From positions 324,501 to 383,827 of the forward strand of contig CAJNDS010002396.1 of assembly GCA_905221605.1 (NCBI GenBank): DNA of 59,327 nt. The letters are read 5' to 3'. Shown here piece by piece: positions 28,501-40,500 of the stretch. This DNA comes from Symbiodinium natans (taxonomy: Eukaryota; Sar; Dinophyceae; Suessiales; Symbiodiniaceae). The notes under the pieces were generated by a model. That model did not search any database, was not told the DNA's origin, and was given only the letters and a program-made list of their open reading frames with translations. A program made the position numbers and the translations under genes. Positions within the stretch are counted from its first letter, which is position 1, and each line of letters opens with the position of its first letter.

Positions 28501-31500
28501 CTTATTAATTAGAACAGGGTTTTGGGGGCTATTATAGTACATTCATAAAGGAACCATAATTAAGGGAATACTATTAGTAATTTTTCCGACCCCTATAGGA
28601 GGTTGAAAGAAGTGGCGCCATGCCTGAGAGAACTGTCCATGTCGCCTCGAGCATCTGCAGGATCGGGATATCGGGATTGGCTTGAGGGTTTAGGGGTTTA
28701 GGAGTTTAGGGGTTTGGGGTTTTGGGGTTTTGGGATTGTGGGGTTTTGGGGTTTGGGGGTTTGGGCTTTGGGGTTTAGGGTTTAGGGATTTTCGAGGCTC
28801 GGGGTTTCAAGTCTTTCAACCCGAAGCCTTGGCGGTCCTTGGGGAGGCTGTGGCTGGTGGTGCCAACTGTCTACCTCTGCAACCTGGCGCTGTGCGGTCT
28901 CCTCTGGAAGGAGGGGTTTTAGGGTTTAGGGTTCAGGGTTTAGGGTTCTATCTTGGGATGTTCCCCCTTTTCCTAACAGCTCCTGAATGGGGATGATAAA
29001 TCCCTATGAAGGACTGTTAGTATAAGGGGAACATCCCAACTCCTATCCCAAAAGCCCTTCATCTCCAAGCCCTCTACACCCTAAAGCCTGACCAGGACGA
29101 CGAGTAGGCCATTATTCTTTTTTTTGAGTTCAGGCTCCACCCAAAAAGGGTACCCTTTTCAACCCTTTCCATTCCTAGTCTACTCTTGGGTCTAGCTGAA
29201 CCACCCCAAGCCCCCCTAGTAAACTCCAGCCACTGAGGGGTCTGAGGGCTCTCTCAAAATCGCCGAGGCCTTTGCTCCCTAAGCCAGGGGTGTGGGCATC
29301 AGCTGCTCTTGGGCATCAGGGCTTCGAGACTTTTCAGCAGGCTCTGTACAGGTTGATGAGATTTAGGATTTCGTGAGGGTGCTTATAACGTTCATAGGTT
29401 TGGGGATCCTTTGTGTTAGGGTTGGCAATTTAAGGTTTTGCCCCTTACCCTGGCCCCACTCGGTGTGGAAGTGCTTCTGAAACCCTGACCCTAAACCCGT
29501 AATCCTACTTAAACCCTACACTCTGTCGCCGGCAAGCCAGGAGTACGAGCACTTTGTCAGGCTGCGTCGCAGCTGGCTTGGTGGCGACAGCCAGGAGACT
29601 TCTGTAACACGAATCGAAACAATCGCCAGCCCTCTCCCCTCCCCCCAGGGCCCTTGCAGTCGGGTGTGGTAAACTATCAAACTCCAGAGGCTTGGTCACA
29701 GCTGATCCCGAAACGTTCAGTTGCTGATTTCAGGATCTCTGGAAAGGAAAGGATCTACCCAAAGGCTCCTATGTCGTACCTTTTTGGGGTAGTATACTAG
29801 AATCTCCTATAACTAACCCCAAAAGGAACTACATTGGAGCCTTTGGGTAGAGTTCAAGGGAGGTTGCCAACTTAAATGCCAGCTCCATCTCTTCCTGCTC
29901 CCCAGAACTCAAAGTCCAGATGCGGCCAGGACAACAGTCTGCATTCCACCGACGGGTTCCACGATGCAGGCCATGCTCTGTGATTTGTACTGTACTGTAT
30001 TTTGTACTGTACGTTGCATCTTGTGTCTTGGGTGTTGGCTAGGTTGCTTGGGCTTCGGAAGCTCTTTCAGGCTGAAGTTTCAAAAGGAGCCAGTCAGGGC
30101 ATGGACAGCTTTCAGCACCCTCAAAAGACTCCGATGATACATTCAGCGGCTTCGAGGGTCTCATACGAGGCTTGTGAACAATCACATACGCAGCGCAGCG
30201 GTGTCTAGGTTGACGGCTTCCATGACCTGGGAAACAGTCGGTAAGTGGGCAGTTCCTAGCATCAGAACGGGCCACATCCCGTCTCGCCTGATTCTTTCTA
30301 ATCCTCTCCCCTGTTTATTAAAGCCTCCTCCCGACTGTGGTTATAACATATTAGGGCTGTTCCCTACACCTCCTGCGCCAGCCCGAACCGTACAACAAAG
30401 GCAGGGCACAAGCATTCACCAAAGCGAGGTGCAACGACAGCCTACTTCTGTGGTGAAGCAGCCCTCCCTTTGCCTAGAGGGAACATGAAGCCCCGTAAGC
30501 CCTCCCTGAGCCGGTTCGTCACACGCTGTCAGGCTCTCGGCAGGTGCCCACCCGCTGGGAACCCGGAACGATCGAGTTTTTTGGAGAAGCACATCCGAGG
30601 CCCCACATACAGTAGAGGAGCTGCACATGAGGGCTTCAGGCTCCAAGCTGTCTATAGCTGCACCCACAAGAGCCACATCTATGCTAGCAGCTCCAGCTTC
30701 AGGGAGTACAGAAGGGACCCTTCCTAAGGAGCCCAGCAAGGGTTACATAGGGGGCGATTTGGGAGGCGTATATGGTCAATAGGTTGTGTTTAGGGTTTAG
30801 AGTTTAGGGTTTAGGGTAAGCTTTGTAGACTCTATCGTGTCCCTCAAGCTGGGATTCTCGTTCATGTACTCCCTACGAAGATCCTAATACACCCTCTCGA
30901 AAAGCATGGGCTTTTAATGGCCCAACCTGTAAAGTGTTGGCTTCTGTGACCCACACCTTACCAAGCCCTGAGAAGAGAGAGATTATAATATACATCCCCA
31001 TCCTTCAACCTTCAACCCTGTACAATCAGCCCTGTAGCCCCAAACCCTTAATCTTTCAACCCCTCCCCCCCCCCCCATCCCCGAAGCCCAAACTACTTGC
31101 CGGCTCTTGTACCCCAAAGGGCTTTCAGGCACCTACTTCCCAAACTCACTGCCGGAACCACTAGGTAAGCCTGCCGGAACCACTAGGTAAGCCTAAACCC
31201 TATGAACCTGATATAAACCCTACAAACCCTATAAACCCTACGTACACAACTCGATAAACCCTAGGAACCCTACAAACCCGATAAACCCTACAACCCTAAA
31301 TCCTGTAAATCCTATAAACCCCATGAACCCTACAAACCCTACAAACCCTCTGACAGACCCTACAAACCCTCTGGACCCTCTAAACCTTCTACCCTACTAA
31401 ACCCTGAACCCTAAGCCCTGAACCCTGAACCCTAAACCCGAAAGCCTGAACCCTGAACCCTAAAGCCTGAACCCAGAACCCTGAACCCTGAACCTTCAAG

Positions 31501-34500
31501 CCTGAGCCCTGAACCCTGAACCGTAAAGCCTAAAGCCTGAACCCTAAATCCTAAAGCCTGAACCCTGAACCCTCAACCCTAAAGCCTGAACCCTGCACCC
31601 TGAACCCTAAAGCCTGAACCCTGGACCCTAAACCCTAAAGCCTGAACCGTGCACCCTGAACCCTGAACCCTAAACCCTAAAGCCCCTAAACCTGAACCCT
31701 GAACCCTAAAGCCTGAACCCTGGACGCTGAACCCTGAACCCTAAAGCCTGATGAACCCTAAAGCCAGAACCCGAACCCTGAACCTGAACCCTAAAGCCTG
31801 AACCCAGAACCCAGGACCCTGAACCCTAAAGCCTGAACCCTGAACCCTAAACCTTAAAGCCTGAACCCTAAAGCCTGAACCCTGAACCCTAAAGCCTGAA
31901 CCCTGACCCTGAACCCTGAACCCTAAAGCCTGAACCCTAAACCCTAAAGCCTGAACCCTGAACCCTGAACGCTAAAGCCTCAACCCTAAAGCCAGAACCC
32001 TGAACCCTAAACCCTAAAGCCTGAACGCTGAACCCTGAACCCTAAACCATAAAGCCTGAACCGTGCACCCTGAACCCTGAACCCTAAACCCTAAAGCCCC
32101 TAAACGTGAACCCTAAACCCTAAAGCCTGAACCCTGAACCCTAAAGCCTGAACCCAGAACCCAGAACCCTAAACCCTAAAGCCTGAACCCTGAACCCTAA
32201 ACCCTAAAGCCTGAACCCTAAAGCCTGAACCCTGAAGCCTGAACCCTAAAGAACCCTGAACCCTAAACCCTAAAGCCTGACCCTGAACCCTAAACCCTAA
32301 AGCCTGAACCCTGAACCCTGAACCCTAAACCCTAAAGCCTGAACCCTGAACCCTGAACCCAAAAGCCTGAACCCTAAAGCCAAAACCCTGAACCCTGAAC
32401 CCTAAAGCCTGAACCCTGCTGAACCCTGAACCCTAAACCCTAAAGCCCGAACCCTGAACGCTGAACCCTGAACCCTAAAGCCTGGACCCTGAAGCCTGAA
32501 CCCTAAAGCCAGAACCCTGAACCCTGAACCCTACACCCTAAAGCCTGAACCCTAAAGCCTGAACCCTGACCCTGAACCCTAAAGCCTGAACCCTGAACCC
32601 TAAACCCTAAAGCCTGAACCCTGAACCCTGAACGCTAAAGCCTGAACCCTAAATCCAGAACCCTAAACCCTAAAGCCTGAACGCTGAACCCTGAACCCTA
32701 AACCACAAAGCCTGAACCGTGCACCCTGAACCCTGAACCCTAAACCCCTAAAGCCCCTAAACCTGAACCCTAAACCCTAAAGCCTCAACCCTGAACCCTA
32801 AAGCCTGAACCCTGAACCCTAAAGCCTGAACCCTGAACCCTGAACCCTAAAAAACCTTGAGCCTGAACCCAGAACCCTGAACCCTAAACCCTTAAGCCTG
32901 AACCCTGAACCCTGAACGCTAAAGCCTGCACGCTGAACCCTGAACCCTGAACCCTAACGCCTGAACCCTGAAGCCTGAACCCTAAAGCCAGAACCCTGAA
33001 CCCTAAAGCCTGAACCCAGAACCCTGAACCCTAAACCCTTAAGCCTGAACCCTGAACCCTAAACCCTAAAGCCTCAACCCTGAACCCTGCACCCTGAACC
33101 CTGCACCCTGAACCCTAAAGCCTGAACCCTGAAACCTAAAGCCTGAACCCTGAACCCTAAACCCTTAAGCCTGAACCCTGAACCCTGAACGCTAAAGCCT
33201 GCACGCTGAACCCTGAACCCTGAACCCTAACGCCTGAACCCTGAAGCCTGAACCCTAAAGCCAGAACCCTGAACCCTAAAGCCTGAACCCAGAACCCTGA
33301 ACCCTGAACCCTAAAGCCTGAACCCTGAACGCTGAACCCTGAACCAAGCCTGGGACCGACGCGCCATAAGACCCATGCGGCGCAGCGCCAGGAGCAGCGG
33401 GGCTGCAGCCCGCTGCATGGCCACCGCTGGAAGGTCGAGGCCTCGAGCCGGGACCGCGTTCGCTGTGAGATGCATCTCACCGGGCCCGGTGTCCCCGAAG
33501 CGACGCGAGACGCGCCGCAAACGGCGGCTGGAGCAGGGAGCAGCCTGCCCTTTGCAAAAAAGCCGGATGGTGGCGATCCAGTTTTGGTCCAGTTTCGGCC
33601 CAGTTTCGATCCACGATAAACCCTAAAAACCCTATGAACCCTGTGAACCCTATGAGCCCTTTAAACCCTACAAGCCCAATAAACCCTATAAGCCCTAAAA
33701 ACTTAGAGCCTGTAAATCCTATAAATCCCAAAAAACCCTATACACCCTGCAGACCCTACAAGCCCTACAAACCCTATACACCCTCTCAACCCTCTAAACC
33801 TTCTAAACCTTCTACCGCGAATCCTAAACCCTAAACCCTAAACCCTCAACCAGGTCGAGCCTTCTCCAGCCCAAGCCTGGGACCGAATGCGCTGCACAAG
33901 ACTATGGGGCCCATGGTCGCCTGGAACGAAGATGTTTTCGGGGGTCGGTTTAGGGTTTAGGGTTGAGGGTTGAGGGTTTAGGGTTTAGGGTTTAGGGTCT
34001 GGGTTTAGGATTGAGAGTCCTTCTGGTTCTAAACAGGCATCGCTGATTTGACCGAACCGAGCCGTCCGTATCGCAGAATATCGCAAACCACCCTCCCTCC
34101 CCCTCCTTCCCGGTTAAACACTACTATGAATAATTCTATGGCTGCTACATTGAGAAAAAAGCATAGTCCATAGTCCATACTCCACCGCGCCCTCGTTCTA
34201 TGATTTCTATGCTGTCATCCTTCACAAATGCCTTCGTACTGCCTCCATGTTCGCCGCTCCCTCATCATTTGTATGCAAAAATCCAGCATTCTGATTATGT
34301 ACTTTCCTGGGAATTTAGCAACCAGGACACTACTAATCATAATGTTTTGTTTGTGACTTTCCTAAGCCTCCACAAGCCCCTACACGCTGTCATCCTAGAA
34401 TCCAGTTCATTCTTCAAGTGCGTCCCACCCTAAACACTAAACCCCCAACCCTAGACCCTAAATGCTGCTATAAGGTCAGCAACATGGTAATGACTCCGCA

Positions 34501-37500
34501 CCAGTATGCCGCTGCTCCTGGGGCTGCAAGTAAGGATTAGGATTTACATTACTATCAGGGGTACGCTTATAAGTATGGCAACTGTAAGTATAACCTTTTG
34601 AAGGGCACATGCAAAACTACTTCTCACTACCAATGAACCTCCAAGTAGGGTTCAGGGCCTAGAGCTGGAATGTTGGCACTTTTTCGGTGTTGCCTCCCCA
34701 GTTTCCCGTTTGGGTTGATCTTGGTTTTGTCCCTTCTTGGTACCTAGACCCCCAACCCTACAGAAGCCTTAAACATGAGGGATTACAGGAGAATCGGAGG
34801 TTGGAGGTGACTTCAGGAAGAGCCAAAGGTCCTTTCTATCGACGCAATGCTGGATGTGATGTCAGCATTGCAGTTTAGGTTTCAGGGTTTGGGGTTTAGG
34901 GCTTAACAAAACGTAGGGTTCAGAGGCTTCGAACATGGGGTCTCCGGTAGTGCGGTGCCGTACGTGGCCTGAGGCGTTCACCCTATGCTAAACCGTGGGT
35001 CTTCGTGGTTGTATCTGGCCTCAGTCTTCCTCAAGCGTCCTCTTTCTCAAAGCCCCAAGGTCCTAAACCCTAAGCCCTAAACCCCAAACCCTAAACCCTA
35101 TATAAACCCTTAACCCTAAACCCCAAGGCCCTCGAAGCGCTTTTACACATCTGAAGCGCAGGAGAATCCGCAGAATCCCAACTACTCACCACCGCTTCGG
35201 CCCGGCTCGGCACTCGGACCTTTGGGGGGGCGGGGATTTTAGGTGGGGGGGGGCCTAAACCCTAAACCCTAAGCCCTAAGCCCTAAACCCTAAACGGGTA
35301 CTTCAGTGGGGTTTCATTGGGGAGGTGCAATAAGAGAGTTGAGTTTCTCTTCTTTGGAGATTTAGGGGGTGGTCTGGTCTGGGCTGGCTGGGCCTGGCTG
35401 GGCTAAACTGGGCTGCGAGGCTGGGCTGGGTGGCTTCGATTGGCAATTTCTCCAGCCACCAGTTGGATTTCTTTCAAACTCTAGAAGCTGAAAAGTGCTC
35501 CGTTCGACTTCCTGGGGTTTTACGTTTAGGTTTTGGGTTTCGGGTTTCAAGTTTTGCAGCTGGACTCAACCTGTGGGATGCACAGGCGCAGGGTGCGCAG
35601 TTCTGGGATGCAAACACCCTGCCTGGCGAGGCTCCCCAGGCCTAGCATAGCAATAGCGCCGACTTCCCTGTCTGAAACTGAGAAGCTCACCATGACACGC
35701 CCTGACTAAACACATAAAACTACAGAGGCCCTTGGGATGTTTATTGATTTGAGAGGGGGACGCTGTGGGAACTTGTTTGCTGACAGATCTTGGTTTAATA
35801 TTGCTTCAGGTCCATATTGCTATGTAGCTTTCAACATTTCGACCCGAACCCAAAATCCAAGATCCGAAATGTTTCAGGATAAGTTCCGATGCTTTGGACT
35901 TGAGTTCTTTAAATGCTTCAATGTGTTAAGCGTATTGTTTATAATTGCATCGAGTTCGCTGTAATCAAAATTTGTTGAAATTGAAACTCTATTCATGGTT
36001 TGCAAGTAGATTGATGCTGTTTCTTGGTCTTTCATGCAATACATTGAACTCATCACATTGTTGTTCCAAGATGTTTATTGAGATGTTGGACACCGGGCAC
36101 GGGTCTGGGTACCAGGCTCGTCCCGAAACGAATCTTGAATCTTGGAGCCGGCCAATATTGAAACATGGAGGTTGTTAATGGTTCCGATACTGAGTCTATG
36201 AAGCAGGTGGTACAGCGATCCCGAGCACAAGCTACCACATCAGAAGCCACCTTCGAGTTCTCACTGACATGCAATATGGTAGTTACTCAACAGGTTGTCG
36301 CATTTAGGAGGGAACATTCTTGTCGAAAGACATCGCAAGCATCACCCCTGAACATGTTGAACGAAGTGCTCATGGGCTTCATGTTGAGGAGGTTTTCAAA
36401 ACACAGCCGAGCTCCCAACACTTGATCGAGAGATCAATTCTTGAATCAGCGCTGTAATCCCTTTCGAAGAGAGGCAACGGTGTAAAGTTCATCGAGCAAT
36501 CTACAGATGTTCTTTGCTTGCAGATGTGTGGGCTTGTGCAAGTTTGAACGCCCTTTGATGTCTTGAGCAACCTTAAAACAGAATTTCAGGTTTAATGCTT
36601 GATGTAGGGAGTCCTACAAAGCTCACAGACCTTCCAAATCCGAAAGACACCCCACAGGCCACGATTTGCTCCAAGCTGGATGCAAGCTTGACAAGTCCTA
36701 AATTCCTTCAGGGCTGAAGGGTTTTAGGGTTTAGGGTTCAGGCTCAATGTGCTCATCTCAATTCGTTAAATCGGACATTTAAACAAAAATATATATATAT
36801 AAGCCTTGTCAATTTTTGTTCCAAAAAGAGTTAACAAGCTAACAAGAGCTTCCTGAATTTTTACGCTTGGATGAACCCAGAGGACAGAACTGTTGGGGCC
36901 CTGTCCAAGCTTGGAACATGCTTCAATCTCCAAAGTTTCCCAGCACGGAAACACATGCTTGCCTCTCGATTGACAAAGAAGTCCAAGACTTCCAATTGTT
37001 GGCGTGGATGGAACCATCTTTCCGATTAGTTTTTTCAGAGGGCTTGAGCTGCTAAAGCGCCTCGCATGCGCCGAGGTGGCTGGATTGGAGGAACCCCGCG
37101 GGAGCCGCACTCGCCGCAGGTGGTCCTCACCTAATATATTTTCACTCGGAAAACCCCTAGAAATCCTGAAGCCCTAAGCAAAAAGCCCGATGAATCGTGT
37201 GAGTGCGCGTGTGTGGCATAGGGCTATGGGTTTGAGGTTTCAAGCGTTGGGAGTTCCACTTGCAGGTTCGAGAAAGAGCCCCTGAAGCATGTTTAGGGTT
37301 TAGGGAGGAAAGGTCCTAAGAGACTTCAGCCAGTACGTAAAAGAACCCAAACAAGGGTGTAGAGGCTTCAAAGCTTAACCACATGTTCCTTTCGATCGCA
37401 GCCAGCAAGAGACCCTATGCCCTCAGCCAGAGGACATCAACACCATCCAGATCAACTGGAGCCGTGGAGTGACTCCCCCACGACTGCTGTGTGGAGGCTC

Positions 37501-40500
37501 TGATTTAAGGTTTAGGGTTTGTATGGTTTAAGATTTACGGCTGAAGGAGGGGAGTAGGGTAGGGTTGTCGGTTTTAGGGCGGCGTTTTGGGTGTGTCAGC
37601 TTGTGTAGAGGCTCCGGGAGAGAAATCAAAAGCTGTCGCTTCTGTGTTATCTGGGTTTGGGGTTCTTTCGCTGCTGGTGTCAAAGAAAGAAGCTGCGGAG
37701 GTTTCGGCTGAACATGCAGGGCATAGCACATGCCAAGCCCGAATCAGCAAGCCTTCTACCCTGGCAAAACAAGCGTCTGAAGCGCAGGGTTTCCGCTCGA
37801 AGCTGTACGAAGCCCAAACCCAATCGACCTAAGCCACGAAGCATATACAACGCCTTGTGAAGACCTACAAGTAGCCCTTTAGAACCCCAAAAGCCCTTAG
37901 AGTCTGACACCTTGAAAGCCACCCCCTAAAACACCTTAAGACCCTTGATGCCCTGGCTCTGAAATCCCTAAGCCCCACTCCACCCTAACTGAGCTAACCA
38001 AGAGTAATCGGGACAGAAAGCTTAGGAATTCTAGATACCCCACACCCTGGTCCCTAAACGCTTTTCCCTGGGAACCCTAAACCCTGAAGGCTAAACCCTA
38101 AGCCCCAAACCCTAAACATCATGCCTAAACCCTAGCCCTAAACCCTAAACCCTAAACCCTAAACCCTAATCCTAAACCCAAGAGTCTGTAGGTCTAATGC
38201 GGAGGTGATCCCATCAGCTGCATTCCCTCTGGGGCGTGCTCGCCCCTGCCTCCGCTGAACCTCACAGGGCTCCAGGCGGTATGGGGTTAGGGTGTACGGT
38301 TGTTTGGGGTTCAGGGTTTAGGGTTGTTGAGGGTTTATGGTTTAGAATTGCTTAGGGTTTGGGGTTATATGGGCTTAGGGTGTTTACGGGTATTGGCTGT
38401 GAGGGGTATGAGGCTTTGGGTTTTTCGGGCTTCAGATTCGTTTCTATCCTTGGTTTCGCGGCTGCAGCAAATCTACTATGCCGGCAGGTAGTTCGGCGAA
38501 GAGCTGCAGGATTGGCCTCAACAAGTGCAGTAGTGCCTGTAGGTACCATAGATGGATCAGCCTGCTCTGTGGCGAAACCTGAACACTGAACGCACAACAT
38601 CTTCCCTGCGATGTTTCCCATGAATGAACTGCTTCAGTTCCTGCATGGTTCACAAGGGGCCTCTTTGCGAACTTCTGGGTTGATGGTGTGAAGTCTCATC
38701 AACCCTGCACATACTGGAATACGCATACAAGCACACATGGATCCTAAACTGCCCTGAACAATTAAAGATGTCAAGTCTGTGCGATGATGGCGCCAGACGA
38801 CTTGTACAGTCTGTTCAGAAGCCCATAATCCGCAAGCCGCAGCCAGGCGCCGCAGCCCTACGTTCAGGTCACTAGGAAGAACCTTGGGACGCCTTTTTCT
38901 TGTGTTAATGTGCCCCTTCCTTTTTTTTTTTTTTGGGGGGGGGGGGGGGGGGTTATAAGAAAATCCTATGTGGCAAAATGTTCGTAGGGTTTAAGGGGCC
39001 GGGTCCAGCCGAGGTCAGTATGGACATGGTCCGTGACCAGGCCCGGAAGAAAGGGTTGGTGGGCGGAGTCCGGCTCATCCACATGTTTTGGGCTCGAGTC
39101 GCACCTGCTAGGACCCAGAGTAGGCCCTCATTCGCTTTCTTTTAGGGTCTAGCTTCCCTTAGAAGCCCTTTCAAACCCAAAATGGGTACCCTTCTTATTC
39201 CTAGGTTACTCTTGGGCCTTTATTTTGCATGAAGCCGCTTGGCAAGAAGCTCGTTGAATCATCAACGGTTGATGTAAGTATAAGATTTACATCTCTATGG
39301 TAAGTTCCGCAAGCAAGGGCCGTAAAGGACAAGCCCACCATATACGAGAGACGGATGTCACGCTGCTGCTGCGTTGTAATATCCACCCCGCAAAGTACGT
39401 CGATCCCTGAAAACGAAGACCCTGAGCAACCCTCCTTGCAGGGGCCCGATTAGGGTTTAGGGTTTAGGGTTTAGGGTTTAGGGTTTAGGGTTTAGGGTTT
39501 AGGGTTTAGGGAGGAACTTCAAGGGTGTCTAGCAAACACTGGGCGAGCTCGGCGATCACGATCCTCAGACCTGTGGAGCTACAGAATTAGTCGCTCTTAG
39601 GGTCCACGGGTTTGGGGTTTTGGGTTTAGGGTTTAGGGTTCAGGTGTAGGGAAAGTGTATGGTTTGGTGTTTAATGGTCGCACGGTGTGGTTCCTTGTGC
39701 GACCCCACTCGCAGACACGGCGGTCGGTGCTGCTGGAGCGCGTGCCCCCGCAGCTGCGTGATCCAGGCATGGGGGAGTTTTAGCGCTTGGGGTTTAGAGT
39801 TCGGGGAGTTATGAGAAGTGTCATCCCCCAAAGCAAGCCAAAACTAATGTAGCTGAAGATACCCTCATGACCCCAGTTTTAATTGCCCATGTACCTCCAA
39901 GTAGACGCCTGCAGCCAATCCCTGGACTTCTTCTTGGGATTTGGGGCGCAGAACACCCGAAACCCAACAAAGCCCCCAAGCCCTGTCAACCCTCAACCCA
40001 CCCGGAGAGCCCTTTACCCCCAAAACCCTGAACCCTAAACCCTAAACGCTAATCCCTCCAAAAAACTTCCCAGCTTCGTCCTGGGCTCAGGTGCTCTGCG
40101 TCTGCTGCTCGAGGAGCTTTTGGGACCAGGCGGCCTGGGAATGAAAGTTGGGTCCTGTGCTTAGGGTTTACGGTTTAGGGTCTAGGGTTTAGGGTCTAGG
40201 GTTTAGGGTTTAGGGTTTAGGGTTTAGGGTTTAGGGTTGCGGGGGGGTGGGGGTGATGGGTGTCCAGAACCGGATGTTGGTTGCTCCTTAGAGTTTTGGG
40301 GATTCAAGCCTTGGCCAAGTAAACTCCAAGCCGCCGATTTCCAGCTTCGGGCTTCGTTACTAGGCTGGGGTACTTGGTAGCCCAGTGGTACCCGTACCCT
40401 TTTCCCCTTTTTTAGGGTTCAAGGTTCCCTTATACAGTAACCAACCCAAGAAAGGGTGCCCTTATTGCAATATGGTTACTGGGCTACTAAGGGTACTAGA

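Noticed and set aside
31190-33343. CRISPR-like array
   Set aside because: Repeats are contiguous 7-mers without unique spacers.
33157-33480. Minus-strand 107-codon ORF with GFRVQGSGF repeats
   Set aside because: Translation of the telomere-variant satellite, which is open in several frames by its base content.
35730-36560. Possible retroelement fragment
   Set aside because: Open frames on both strands lack any reverse transcriptase, integrase or RNase H motif.
39083-39100. Possible spliced-leader relict (TGTTTTGGGCTCGAG)
   Set aside because: Has an extra G and a changed end; chance match.
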